Positions 1 to 13,045 of a stretch of DNA of 64,000 nt are shown here, one piece after another (the first letter of the stretch is position 1; the number at the start of each line of letters is the position of its first letter). Origin of the DNA: Burhinus oedicnemus (lineage: Eukaryota; Chordata; Aves; Charadriiformes; Burhinidae); the NCBI GenBank assembly GCA_008921705.1, contig VFFE01007779.1, positions 626,274 through 690,273 on the forward strand. Direction: 5' to 3'. The notes under the pieces were generated by a model. It ran no database searches. It was given only the letters and a program-made list of their open reading frames with translations, and was not told where the DNA came from. Both the position numbers and the translations under genes were made by a program.

Positions 1-3000
1 AATACATTAATGGTATGCTTGGGCCTGCCTGTTTTGGGATTCAGTTTGCATGTTTGTAGCCAGCTAAGCCGGGGCTCTTTGTTCTGGGCTAAACCCTAGT
101 GTGCAAAATAGGACGTGCTCCAGCATGTGTCGGCACGGTCTCAGTGGGGGCTAGATTTTACAGGTGCAAACTGCCTGCGTCTCTTTCCCAAACCTTATCA
201 TATAATGGTTGCAGCTAGCCAATACTGAAGCAGACGCGGCTGAAGTTCAAATTATTAATTAAGCTGTGAGAGTATAACTACAAATTACCTAGTCATTGTC
301 ACCAATGCTTTTTAAGTATACTTCTCTAATTATAAGTCATTACCTGTGCTGATCAAGCAGTAGGTTCTGCAAATTCTCACTTTTAATTATTGGTATCGGA
401 GCATAGAATCACTAATATAGTCTGGGATTTCATATGCTCTTGTGGCGGATTTTCATACTTGGATTCTGCTTGTGCTTCCATATGCTTAAGTTAATATATC
501 AATAATCCACTCCGATAGCTTCTGGTAACCTTTGCAAAAGAAACTTTTGTATAGCCTCACCGTTAGACAGGAGTGTTCATATTGGAGAAAATATACTATG
601 CGCAGGATTTTTGGAATATCTTTCAGTAATTGGTATATCTTTCATATTCAAGAATTTGAATAATATTTAATTCATTTTTTGCATAAATGTAGTTTTAGTC
701 TTCTTTTATTACTTAAACTATTATCAAAAGCATTTGTTCACCTGTCTTTCCTTAATTATTGAGGATGTTTATTGGAATTCAGTGCTACCTTTCATTTTTC
801 AATATGCAAAACTAAGTGCAGGTTTAGCAAGGTACAACAGAAAATCCTATTGCAGATTTTTATGAACTGCTAAAATATTTGATGAAATTTCCTAAATATT
901 GCCTATTATATAGACAGTATTTTTACTGTACTATATTATATTTTTAGACAATGCTTTGAGAAGAAATTGCGTAAAAGCATTCCCAGTGAAATTTAAATAT
1001 ATGGCAAAAATATTTAGCACAAAATATTTTTAGAAGGCTAACAAGAAACCTCCCTCTGGCATGTTTCTTTGCTAAATACATTTAACTATGCTCTAACTCT
1101 AAAAGGCTGGTGTGAATTTGCAGAAAGAAACTGTTGGTAAGGTCTCTTTAATTAGATTTAATAGTTGCACCCCTAAACATTGTGCGTATATTTTATTAAC
1201 TAATTTTCTTCAAATAGAGGAGTTACCTATTGGAACAGCATAATATGTAATGAATATACATTTCAGTTGTTTAAAGAGATTTGATAGCATATTCTAGAAT
1301 CATTTCATTTTCAGGCTTAATATACCCATCTAGGGACAATCCTAAATTTAGCAACTGTAAGTAGATTTACTGTGTTGTACATAGGCAACAAAACAATAAA
1401 CATGTTTTACTGTAATAATTAGGATAAACCGACAAAGGGATCTCCATAGAATTTGTGTTATTTTTCATAGCACAACTAATGTACACTCTGCTTTACAAAA
1501 AAACCCAAACATTTTATTTTTGCGAATGAAAATTGGCAATGAATGCTAGCAGTTGTGTTCATTTCCAAACTGCTGAAGAAAGAGGTACTTAATACTAAAC
1601 CTGTACTACTTTGCTTCGAAATAAATCCTGATCTTTTCAATTTGCGTATTTGCAAGTGGCAGCCATGCTGTGCAGGTTTCTCAACAAGTACTCCTGCTGC
1701 ACATCCCAGTGACTGGGAGACGTGTTGCGTTTAACACTGGGGTATTTAGGACTGGTAGCTTTTATTGCTCTTTTGTTGATTTTAATCAAATAATACGTAG
1801 CATTTCATCTTAATCACAAAGTGTCAACCGGCATTTTATGTCTGGGTAATAAAAAACACTGTTGAAATTCAAATTTCACACCAATTATTAATTGTAACAC
1901 ATCCTCAGGGCTTCAACAAACATGGTATCTGAGGGTTAATAAAAATAATTTTCTAAGAATGCCGTGCAGAAGCTCGCCTCTATAAATAGCCTTTGTGAGT
2001 TACAGTACATATGTTAGCAGCTCTGGAAAGTGTTAAGAAACTACGAACTTAATTCTCTTGTTTGTTTTTTGTTAAAGTATTTATAAAATAGGTTATAGGC
2101 ACATTGATGTTACACTCTTGCTTGTGATAGTGCATGTGTAGAATAATTGACTTTCTGTCCCGTTTATAAAGTATTCAGTCATTATCTGAGTGAATAACGT
2201 AATACTGATGTTTAAAGGGCTTTCACGGGAGGAAAAAGTGGCGTGGCTGAGTTTACTGCATTGCCTGTCAGCATTTTGTTTGTCTACAGAAGCATATGCT
2301 ACAGCATTTCAGTTTTACTAAAGAAGCACTTTGTGTTCTTCAGCTATGAGGAAAGCTATAATAGGAAGTAGGTCAGTGTTTGAATGCAGGTCTCCCTCGT
2401 TGTTCCTGGATCTTTGCTGATATTTTGAGTCTGCGAACAGTTTTTCTCCTGAAGATGTTGCTTTATTTAAAAGAAAAGAGAAGCCAAGCATGTTTTTCAC
2501 CTTGTCTGTTAAGCTTTTTGGGGAATAAAAGTGAAAATTTCAAAGTTTTGCACTCGAGGTCTAGTCAGCTAAGGAGTGTAAGTGAACTGTGAATTTTAAT
2601 CAACATCTTTACTAAATTGCAACCTATTTATTCCGATAGACCAAAAGGTCTATTAAGCTGACTCTAAGGTGTGTATATATATATATGAAAAGAGATGTCC
2701 TGTATCATTGTTGCATCTTCTGAAAATTCTGAGGGAAGGGGGAACAGTGAAAATGCTGGAGGAGGGGAGGTTCTGTGTCCATTGTTGCATTCACTTGCTC
2801 TGGTCTGAAACTCATACGTTGCTTCAAACGTGCTTTTCCTAGTCTTCAACTGAGTATTTTTCCCGTGTGTTTCTACCTGACAAGGGGGGCAAGGGGCAGT
2901 GTGTGCTAAGATTTAATGGCTGTTGTCCCTGTTCTAGCAGAGATGAGACGCACCTCTCTAACGAACAAGTTATGAAATCCAAGAATTCCTTGATCCAGCA

Positions 3001-5275
3001 CTGATGCAGAAAGTCCTTTTGCAAAAAAGTTATGCATAAGCAGATTTACAGAAAAGGACAACTGCATGTCTTATGAAAATAAATGGTCTTAGGAATAAGT
3101 GTGGTGATTATGCTTGTGTTTGGCTTGTGCGCTTTTTTCTCTTCAATGGATCTCCTTTCTGTTGCACTTTACCATGATTCAAAGTAAACCTTCAAATTTG
3201 TAATGCTTATAATCCCGCTCATGCAGAGCCTATTAAAAAGTCTTCTTTATTCATTTGTTCTTCAGCAAAATGCCAGCTTTGTTCTTTTGGCTTTTGTCTT
3301 TAGTGAAGCTTCATATTCATAAACCTGAAATATAGTTTCGCTCTTTTGCTATAAATTTGCTTAGGGATTAGTAAAAGTTATCCATAGAAAACATTCCATA
3401 GTATTGGAAATGCAAGGCATGATACTTGGTCTTGGGGCTAACAGATACCTTCCTGTGTGACACATATGCACAGGGGAATAGCAGGGTAGTCATGTTATTA
3501 AGAGAAAGGCCATAATGCTACTCTGCTGCCTTGTAGTTGTGGGTATCCAATTTACCACGTTCCTTTTTCTGGACCCGTGCACTGGATCTGGTGGGTCAGC
3601 AAATTATGCATCTATATGTCTCCTGTGCTCAAGAGGGAAAGAAACGGCAGTACTACCCACAAAAGCATGGGTTTCAAAGCATTAGCAGAGTCATAGGGTA
3701 AGTGTAAATAAGTGGTCAGCTGATCTTTTTGTCCTGATATCCATTCTTATTACAGTGGAGTGCTTACTGGCCCACGATGGACTAGTAAGTCTCAGGTACA
3801 ATCAGAAGCAAAAGAACAGTCCTTATATTAAAAAACTTTAGAGTATTAAGAAACAGAGGCAAAGAGATGAAATTGTTCAGTCTGACAATGTCAGTGTGCT
3901 TACACTGGTGAGCCTCATACACGTATCATGACAAAGTCCTCATGCCTCTGAAGAAGGAACTTCAGGTCTGTGGATACAGCAGAAACTGGAATTCCTTCTC
4001 TGGTTTCTGTAGCTGAATCTTGCCCGGCAGCTGCTGCATGGTAGAGGGTACAAGGAGAAGGCAGAAGAATCTGTGCAACAAATTGTAGTACTCTGAGGGT
4101 CATAAATGATCTCTTCTATCCTCAGTCCTCTCTTATGTAAAACTCAAAGTAGGAAGTCGAAGGACAGGGCAAAAGGGAATGAAAGATTTATTTGCAATTT
4201 TGAGAACTAAAAATGTAGGTTGTCGCAGCAACTGTCTGGTGGTTGATGTCTTTTCTGTGGTACCCCATTCTGAACATATAACCAGTTTCTGTGTGAGTGG
4301 CAGGGGGAAATTCTAGTCAACATTTATGAAGGATTTTGGCTTGAAAGGCTTTGTCCATAGCTCCTCTTTCCATCAGTCTGCATGTATCTTTCTCCGGGAA
4401 AATTGCAGAATCGGATTCTAGCTCTATAATCTCTCAATGAAAGTTTTATTTCAAATAAGACATTAAATACCAAAAAAGAAGGTATGTGAATTCTGTCTTG
4501 CAAAGTACCTGTGTCACACAGGTACAGATCTTTATCCTGCTTTTCTTTAAATTGCAAGTGTTCTCGATCAGAAAATCAGATAACCCAGTAATTTCAGCCT
4601 CAAAGGGTGGTTCTGAAAAGGCTTTCATAATAACCCAGAAACTCTTAGGATAAAGTACGAAATGCTGTTTATGTTTGTTCCCTAACTTACTGCATTCATA
4701 CTTGACTTCTCTAATTGCAAAACCTTGTGGAAACTAGATTTCAGACAGAGCCTGTTGCCCAACTCTTAAGAAAAACAGGCGAACTACAGTTTCCATGGTT
4801 TCAGACATTGCTGCTCATCCTCTCAAGGCTGTTCTACTCTTGGTAGGAGAAATTCAAGCACTGAGAATGTGTGAAAGGCTAAAAGTGAGATTGTTTGTTT
4901 CAGGGTTATTTTTTCAATTTCATTTTGTGCTTACTATAACAGCTAAAGTTCTCCCAGATTGTCAAAGCTGAAGAAATATTTTTCCCAGCCCAAGAAAGAT
5001 TTCTCAATGATGTTACAAGTTCTCTTTCTCAAACAAGGCTGTCTTACGAAGTTTTTCTGAAAAAAAGTTAGATATTTCAGTAATCACATACAGAGTTTTT
5101 CTCTTGGTTTCAGGGATGCGACATCAGTAGGCAGTTTTTTATTTATCTGTAAATATGGCTATTTCAACCAAAATGGCTTGGGTTTATTAACCATAGGCTT
5201 CTGTTTCTAAGGGAGTAGTCTCCAGTTTTGGTAGATTATCCCAGGTATTTAAAGGAAATTGCATTTCCTGGGAAA
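1..5275. other. Unique A+T-rich non-coding sequence, no gene recognised
   Basis: No reading frame here exceeds about 77 codons, and none of the translations resembles a known protein family. I saw no LINE, SINE or LTR signature. Small structures only: a (TA)n run at 2674-2686 and a perfect 7-bp inverted repeat with an AAAA loop at 2636-2653. The many short frames on both strands are what A+T-rich DNA gives by chance. The stretch could be intergenic or intronic; the sequence alone does not decide this. Confidence 0.6.
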
Positions 5276-5309
5276 GGGGAGAGGGAGAGGGAGAGGGAGA
5301 GGGAGAGGG
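5276..5309 (+). repeat. (GGGAGA)n homopurine microsatellite, G-quadruplex-capable
   Basis: Six runs of three or four G are separated by exactly AGA, giving a pure purine tract on the plus strand. The pattern G3-N3-G3-N3-G3-N3-G3 fits the standard G-quadruplex motif, and a homopurine/homopyrimidine tract can also form a triplex. The repeat runs directly into an assembly gap, so its true length is unknown. Confidence 0.95.
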
Positions 5310-5329
5310 NNNNNNNNNNNNNNNNNNNN
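5310..5329. other. Assembly gap (20 Ns)
   Basis: Twenty consecutive N bases follow the (GGGAGA)n tract and precede TTTAATTAATTATT. A short round number of Ns usually marks a gap of unknown or estimated length. The position at the end of a G-rich simple repeat suggests that sequencing or assembly broke inside the repeat. Confidence 0.97.
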
Positions 5330-8300
5330 TTTAATTAATTATTTTTATGGCTCCCTGGTAAGAATCTGGAAGGTAGACGATTTCTGATTTTCAAAACTTT
5401 TGACATAGTACAAAACCCTGTGCTTTAGCTCCCATGTATGAAACAAGATCATAGGCGATTGAACAGTTCCAGTTGGCACCTGGGTCCTCCTGACGGTTGT
5501 AGAAGCAATGAACTTCAGGTATCAGTAGTCCTGGCCCTCCTTGGGAGCTGTTGCACGTGTAGCTGTGCTGCAGGGGTCTACACGCAGCCAGAGGTGGTAG
5601 TTTGGCTCGGGAGGACCCAGTCTGATTCTCATCGTCTAGGGTGAGCTTTCCTGGCTCAGCTATCTACATCAGATTTGTTTGGTTAGTATAACTGAAAGAT
5701 CTTTATGCTACTTTAGGTTTTATCCTTGGTATTTTTGAGAGGATAATAAGAAAAAGCAGTCGGTATATAATAACACTGATCTTCCCCCCGCCAATGCTGC
5801 TGGGGCTAGAAGAGGACGAGAGAAACTACTCAGAAGCGACATAACCGTTAACCTGTAAGACAAGCTGTGAAAGCAGCCACTTCTAGTAAAAAATCTTATT
5901 CTCAAACCATTGGTGCTGATTAATTAATAGTGAAACTAATGTAGTATTTGGTGCATCACTTAATTCACTGTTCTGGTGTGTTATTTGCCTTCCATGAGAG
6001 TAGAAGCTCTTTGGCTTTTCAAGGCAAGAGATGACAACAATGCTCATGAGAAAAGGTACTCCTCCCTGCAGACTCTTAAGCGTTACCATGCTAAACATAA
6101 AAATAATAAAGCTGAGGAATACATACTGGGTTTTTTCCCAATTAGTTTGCATGTAATTTCATTACCTAAAATCTAATAACTATGTGAAAAAACATGTTTT
6201 TCCAAAACCTCTCTCTCTCCTTTCTATTAAATATTAGACTGGGCTTTGTTATGAGAAAACTGCATTGCTGGCACATAAATTATGTAAAAATGAACTCTTA
6301 CTTACAAGAAAAACGTTCAGTGGCCTGCAAGTTTGAAAAAAAATTCCTTTGCTTTAGCAGAACCTTAGTGTTGTTGTAATACTACTTTGATCCAGTTGCC
6401 TATTATTTATGCAAAGGCAAATGAATTCCTTTAAGTATCTTATTGTACTATTTCCTTCTCGGCCTGTCACCAAATGCCATCTCCCCCGAACCTCTATTTA
6501 ACTGCCGCTTCCCAGCACCATCCCATGAGCTGTTAGGAGGAGTGAGCAGCTGCTTTCCCCGCTGCCAAGTGCCACTACTTGGATAGTTAGCAAAAGATGC
6601 TGATTTATGGAGTGATCGGTTTCCTCTGTCCCAGCGGCTGGATGAGTCACTCTGGAAGGAGCCTTGTGCTCATTGTCTCTGCGTCTGAGCTCATACTTCC
6701 CCTGCCTTCATGTTTCCCACTGCTAGTACAATAAGCTGTTCCCCAGGGAACTCCCTTGCAGGGGGCAACCGTACCCTTTCCAGCACAGCTTAAAAGCCTA
6801 AAATAAGAATTTTCTCCTATGCTGTTGAATCGTCTGTTCCAATTGCTTCTCTGCTTTTCAGCACTGCTCACCTCTTCAGAGTTCCCCATCCAGCATTCAT
6901 TCCCCATGCGCTTCTAGCCCTTTGAAGGGTCTTTATTGTTTACAGATGCAAATAAAGTCTTCTGGGGTATATCAGCTCTATGGCAAGAAGAAAAGGAAAA
7001 TAAACCCACTTTGGAGACTTGGGGATGCTTGGACTGGAAGCGACTGAAAAGAAAGCAAATTGAGGAAGGATTGTGGTACAGGGGAGGGAGACGCAGAACT
7101 AACCAGCAGAATGGTGGCAAGTCTGGCTATTTTAATTAGTTTCAGGAGGCAGTTGCCACTTTGAATTGATAGCTGAGCAGTTTTCTGGATTTGATTTTGA
7201 CTTATTTATTGTTGTCGGCGGGGTGAGTCTGCGTAGGAAGCAGTGGAGGAGGAAGCATGCATGCATTGGAAAGTGTGTCAGTGTTCTGACTCAACCTCTT
7301 AAAGTGTTTCCATGCGCTTTGCTGAAAAGTAATAGTCATCATCTTTGTTCCTCTTTCACTAGTCTCTGTCTGTCCTGACGCAGGGATCTTCTCGGGTTAG
7401 GGACTTTCCCCTGAGTGCATCTCAGGTGGCAGGCGCTCCCGTGAAGAAGGACGTGAAGCTGAACAGTGAAAGAAGTGAAATGTGGTACAGAGTGAAAACG
7501 TGTTCTCTCACTGTTTCTCTCCCACAACCACTTTCACTAGGCTTTTTAACACTAATGTTTCTCCTCTGAACATTCCCATCCCCAACATTCCCATCCTCAA
7601 CTAAATGACATTTTGTCTGTGTAAGAAGTATGTGTCACTGATCTGCTTATTTACTCTGTAGAATCTGAATAAAATTCATATATACTTCTTTCCCCGGCAT
7701 CAGGAACGGCATCAACTGTTACTCATGCACCTTCCCCAAATTCACCAAAAGGTGTTGCTTAGTGCTTCCATCCGTAGCAGTGCAGCTCTTCAGTGGGTGA
7801 ATGTCACAGAAGGCAACAGTCCTTCTGCTCTGGTTCTTTAACTCTTGAGAGACCACTGCCTCATTTTCTGTACTATCATGTAAAAAGCAGTAAATGAGCA
7901 TGGAAGTCTGAAAGATAGAATTATGGAATAGCAAGGAGGTAGTCAGGTCATCACACCAATCTGCAGCTGTGCAATGAAACAAACACACAGGATAACTGGT
8001 GAAAATGAACCTCCTGAATTATCCCCTAAATGTTGAACTGACCAGAAGTTTAGTCGTAATTTGTTTTGAGAACCCCCAGTTTGGGGAGGTATGAGAAACA
8101 TGGTGCCTCCTCTGGGAACAACAGAGCTACCAGCCTTATCCGAGACCTGAACTTTGAGTGAATGTTCATGCTGGACTGGGGACTTGCACTTGAGTTTGGG
8201 CTCCAAGTGCTTGGATGGCGTTATCTGTAGTGTCTTTATGCCTTTAGTTATTAGATACCAGCACATATTTTAGGTATGGTAGATAAATGCTGCTATTACC

Positions 8301-10045
8301 ATATGTTCTGAAAATATCTATTGCTCCCCCTCTCAGAAAAAACTTTGGTTTTAGAGCTTTCCAAGACTAAACACTTTAAAACAATATAAATTTGGTATTT
8401 TAACAACTCTTTATTAGTGAGAAGCAGTGGTTTCATATTTAGAACTGTTTAGAATATGTTGAAAGCCGATTTAGTGGACAACGAGAAATACAAGTAATTT
8501 ATTACTGCTTTTCTGCTGCTAATTAGCTGAGATACATTGTGATCTGATTTGTGATGAGATTATAATTTTCCAGTATTTTGACTGTCTCATTAGCTTAATG
8601 CTTAAGTAATAACTTGTTTCAGATAATGTATTTAATGTTTCAGTGTTTTGTCAGTTCAAATATATGAAGGAAATCGTTTTTCTATGTTTGTTAGATGCTG
8701 TGATGATATATTGAAAATTATTACTATAAGCAGCAACATATAAACAGCCGAACCAAGACCTTTCAGTCTGATGAAAATGTGAATGTATATTTACAAGCCC
8801 CTTCTAAGTTCTCACAAATCTATAGTTATTAAATTAGATGGATTTTACTCCAGTGCTGCCCGACAAGCTGCTTGATACTCATTCGGTCGTCTGAGAAGAA
8901 TTTAGTTACATAGTTTAGAGATTGCTTCTGGAAACCTTTTTCTCATGTAAATGGTTAATACTTAAGTTTGTCCTTCTTAGTGGAAACAGAGATTACTTAG
9001 TACAAAAAGAGCTTGAAAGATTTACAATATCAAATTAAAGCTGTAACATTTTATTTTCTTTCAAATGACCTTTTTAATAAAAAAAAAAAGAAAAGAATGG
9101 TTTGCTTTAAGTTGGGGGTAGTCACACTTGAGTTTCATATAGGAACTCCAGGACTGCTTGGGCATCTCAGAGTCTGCCCAGGCAAACCAGAGGTGCATGA
9201 AAACACATCTGGCTTAGCCTTTGTTTCTGTATTTGCCAGTAAAATCCTGATTTCAGATTTGTACTAATTTTGACATGGCTCATTTTTTATTACATGTTTT
9301 TTTACTAATTAGGTAGAACAGTTTGTGCAAAAATGCATCATTTTCTTTACGGTAGAAATAGGCGAGATTTTGTTGCAACTCTGTAAAGCAAACAAGTTCA
9401 AAGTCACTTAGCCGAGTCTTTTATTTTTTTTCAGACTCAGAGAGTTTGGGGTTGGACAGGGCTGGATGCCTCTATGATACAGATGGGAAATTGCCTAGAG
9501 CACACGGGCTGTACTGTACTCCCCTCAGCGTCCCCATCAAATCTGCCCTTGTTTGGAGGACAACCCTTGATGTTTCATTCTGAAGCAAAGCATTAATTTG
9601 TGAACAGATAGCCTTTATCATCCTGCACACAACAGCATTTTCTTAATAGAATTCTTTACTTCAAAATATTAAATGATTGCTGTTGATTAGTTATAAATTG
9701 AACAAATGAGACTATTGCTGTTATCAAACAGGAATTTACAGTATTATTACAAGAATATTGAATGATTGTCAGTTTTTCTCTCCACAAAGCAATCCGCTTA
9801 TACTGTTAATGGTAAATAGCCTGGGAATTTCCGTTTTGATGAGCTAATAATAATTAGCTGAAATAATACTCAATTCTTTCTCTGTCTTTAAAAAAATATT
9901 TCTCATGTTTGTGGGGTGATTAAGAGGAACATCACAGGCATCACATTGTAGTGAGTCTGGTCTGGAGAAGGCCAAAACTGAGCTTGTAGTAACCCTCTAG
10001 TCCTTAGAAGTATGCAAACTACACTTAATGTAGTAGTAAGGTTGT
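5330..10045. other. Unique non-coding sequence, no gene recognised
   Basis: The longest open frame is 107 codons on the minus strand (7943-8266), partly overlapped by an 89-codon frame (7719-7988). Neither translation shows a domain, a signal peptide or similarity I can name. The part from 6430 to 6900 is more G+C-rich than its surroundings. Blocks at about 8495-8650 and 9600-9880 are dense in TAATTA/AATTAG-type homeodomain-like cores and look like candidate conserved non-coding elements, which cannot be shown without an alignment. Confidence 0.5.
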
Positions 10046-10140
10046 GATCCTACAAAAACTTAGGTACTTGCTTAACTTTACCCACTCTACTTAGTCCTCT
10101 TCTCTTTTCACAGTGTATACAAGTTTTCAAAACCAGGGTC
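10046..10140. repeat. Degenerate palindromic (MITE-like) ancient repeat
   Basis: The left half begins GATCCTACAAAAACTTAGGTA and continues through CTTGCTTAACTTTACCCAC. The right half ends CAAGTTTTCAAAACCAGGGTC, whose reverse complement loosely parallels the left half (GACCCTGG...AACTTGTATAC against GATCCTAC...AACTTAGGTAC). I recall a recurrent palindromic repeat of turtle and crocodilian genomes with a GATCCTGCAAAGACTTA-type end and a GCTTAACTTTA core, and this looks like an eroded avian copy. That is recollection plus visual alignment, not a database match. It would be a non-autonomous DNA-transposon-like element with no coding capacity. Confidence 0.4.
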
Positions 10141-12835
10141 TAAGACCAACTTGTAGTGCAAAGAGTGTTTTCTCTCAGTCCTTACATCATTTGCGACAAA
10201 GTGTGTACCAAGGTCTACTATGGAACTATTCTAGCTTTTTATACCCATTTTAACATTGCTGTAAATAAAGTATGAACAAACAGCAGAAGGACGTAGTGAA
10301 ATTGAGCTGCAGGAACTCAAGGTATTACAGAATAGATGGTGTAATATGAGAGGCATAATTTTGCTGAAATTCCACTTTTGTTGTTCCCTGTTTTGATCTC
10401 TGATCCCTCAAATTAAAAATGATCAGTCTTCTTTGATTGTATAAAGTTAAATATAATGCTGTTATTATTTTTGTTAGAACATAATTTTAACTAGTCTTTC
10501 CAGAATTTTTTACTCTTTGGTTAATAATTTTATTAGGACTTGCTGTACGGAGGAAAGAGATGCTCATAGAGTAAATAAATGGCAATCAGGGCAGGAGGGA
10601 AGGGAGAGGAGCAGGGAGAATTTATTTTTAACGGAAACATTTCTTTCCCATTAGTCTGAAGTGGTGTTTTCAGATACATTTGGTTAAAAACATCAGGCAG
10701 TGATAAGTTGGGGTTTTTTTAGTCTAGTGTTATTAATGGTATTTTTGCACTCCTAAGTCTTAAAAAAAATTGTTTAGTCATCATTCTTTTTGTTCAGCAA
10801 GACATATAATTTAGTGAAGTTGTAATGCTTTGAAGACATTTTGGAGCATAACTGTAATATCCAGAAGATCCTTTCAATATTAATAGGTAGCTGAAAGCAG
10901 CACTTTGACCTGCTTTTTAAATTAAATAAACTGAAATGGTGTCTTAGATTCATTCAGCCAGTCTAAGTCTAGCCAAATATAGCTTTACATCTAGTATATC
11001 CGCTTTTCCATGGTGAGACTCTGAATGAAGGACAATCTGCTCACATTTGTTATATTCATATCCTTGTAAGTATTTTCTTTATCTTCTGTTTAACACAACT
11101 AGGCCTAATTATTTTTCCCGTGCAGAGGAGTTTCTAGATAATGTGTGTTTTTCATACATGGCTGATTTGAAAGCAGTCTTAAGTTTCTTCAAGGTGTTAC
11201 CTTATTATTCTACAGAGTTGTTCAAGAACCTGCATCTGGGTCCTCTGTTCCATGTGCTGGGTGCAACCAAGTCATAACTGGGAATTGTACATGTTAGAAT
11301 GTGGAGAATTAAAATAAAGTGTGGATATAGTACTTGCCTCGGGTTGCTTCCTACGTGAATCTTGACTTAGAGATCAACTTCATGAAGGTAGGGAAATAAG
11401 ATTCAGGACTGAGCATTAACCAGGTTGACAAAGAAAATCCATTATATTCACTTAAAATGAGTAACTGCACATATAAGTTTTTGGTCATTTGAAATTGCTC
11501 CACTTTAGCAAACTTTTCACGTTAATGCTATAGAAGTGTTCTGCAAGTTCATGGACGGGGAGACCAGTCAGCCTGCAACTGAAACTCTTGAAGCCTGACC
11601 TTAGAGGTGTTTCTGCTTCCATGGCAAGTTATTGTTCTCCCTCTTTCCCCTTCACTGCTCCTTTCTTTTTTCTGTCCTCCCTCTTCAGACAATTCCCTGT
11701 ACCATTTTGGCAAATGCAGCATCAAAAACTACTTTGATAACAACAACCAAAATCTTGCCCTGTCTTCCTTGTGTGAGGCGTGTCATAAGCTCCTGAAGAA
11801 ATGGGGAAACTAGTTCAGAATTAAAAGCTGACACTCAGAAGTCTTTAGTCCAGCAAGCTCTTCTTTAGGAAAAAGTCCCCTCTTTGTAATTTAGCTGAAA
11901 TTTGATATCTTACTCTTGTCTGTAAGCAAGTATTTAAAGTTAACAAAAATTATCAATGTGATTATAGCCTGTCCTTGACATCGTTCCTAGGTGAAGTAAT
12001 GGAAAGGCTGATGTAGATCTCCATTGATACAGAAGTAAAGGAGAGAGGTGTAACATACACCAATCAATGTTTGTTTAACTGTACATCCATCTTTATTAGA
12101 TTAAAACTTCGGCTGATGAGAGCTAATATTGTTACTGTAACATATACAGAATTCTGTAAGGCTTGACATTGTACTGTCTAACATTTTTATTTAAAAATAA
12201 CGATACAAGATCAATCTGGCATTCTAACTGGATTAGAAATTGGCAAACAAAGGGATGTCAATACACCTGTCAACAAGGCACATTTTCTGTTGGGATGTTG
12301 TTGGAGTCAGTTCTGTATTGCGTAGCATTTTAGTCAACAGGCTAGTAGAAATAAAATTACTTGCACTGTTTGATTCACACAAGTGATTGGGGGAGTGGTA
12401 ATGAACAACATGGATTATTCTTACAGAACAACATAGATAACTGATAAACTGAATGTAAGCAAGTGAAATATTTACATATAGTGCATCATTTTTGAGGGAA
12501 CAAGCAAAGGACATCATCTGAACTTGAACTCCCAATTCAGTCATTTAGAAAGGCTAACATCCTCATTCCAAGTTGTTATACGGTCAGCTTGTAATTTTGA
12601 TTCATAGTTCAGGTAGTTTTGTTTGGCCTTATTTGTAGGTTTGGGTAATTGTTGGGGATAGGTTAAGTCGATGGGGAAAGATAGTTGAAGAATTGTTAAA
12701 TCTCAAAAATACGTCAGGAATACATTCTGTGTGAGAGATGATTTCTACAGTTGAACCTTGTAATATACTCCTTCAGTTACGCTTTTTGCTATTTATCTCT
12801 AGAAAAAGAAGTAATTAGGCTTGTATGATATCAGT
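10141..12835. other. Unique non-coding sequence, no gene recognised
   Basis: Open frames reach 103 codons (12233-12544, minus) but show no recognisable domain. A 68-codon plus-strand frame at 11607-11813 has a hydrophobic start but no homology that I can name. A G+A-rich patch lies near 10580-10620. No interspersed repeat was recognised between the palindromic repeat and the MIR element that bound this stretch. Confidence 0.55.
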
Positions 12836-13045
12836 GCTAGTGTGTGATTCGGAAGACAAAAGTTCAGTTCCACATTCGTTCACAATATGGCATGTTGCAA
12901 AGTCTTGGTTTGCTTTAATTGCCTATGTGTAAAATAGGAATAATGAGTTTTCCCATCTTGCGGGGTGGTTGTAAAGATAAATTTAATGAAATTTTTCATA
13001 TGCAGCGATGCTAGAACAGCAGAAGCCATATAAATACGTTATCTT
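12836..13045 (+). mobile_element. Degraded MIR-type SINE
   Basis: The order of landmarks follows the MIR (tRNA-derived, CORE-SINE) consensus. First comes an eroded tRNA-like head with a B-box-like AGTTCAGTTCC at 12861-12871. It is followed by AAGTCTTGGTTTGCTTTAATTGCC, the equivalent of 'AAGTTACTTAACCTCTCTGTGCC'. Next come TGTAAAATAGGAATAATG (MIR: TGTAAAATGGGGATAATA), GGGGTGGTTGTAAAGATAAATTTAATGA (MIR: GGGTTGTTGTGAGGATTAAATGA) and finally GCTAGAACAGC near the 3' end. It lies in plus orientation and is almost full length but heavily diverged. MIR elements are old and shared across amniotes, so this copy probably predates birds. It encodes no protein. Confidence 0.8.

Noticed and set aside
7943..8266. 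107-codon minus-strand frame
   Set aside because: Length is compatible with chance, and the translation shows no domain or compositional hallmark of a protein family.
9425..9490. GGGGTTGGACAGGGCTGGATGCCTCTATGATAC, faintly like a sense CR1 3' end
   Set aside because: The terminal octamers and the ORF2 end are absent, and only scattered words match.
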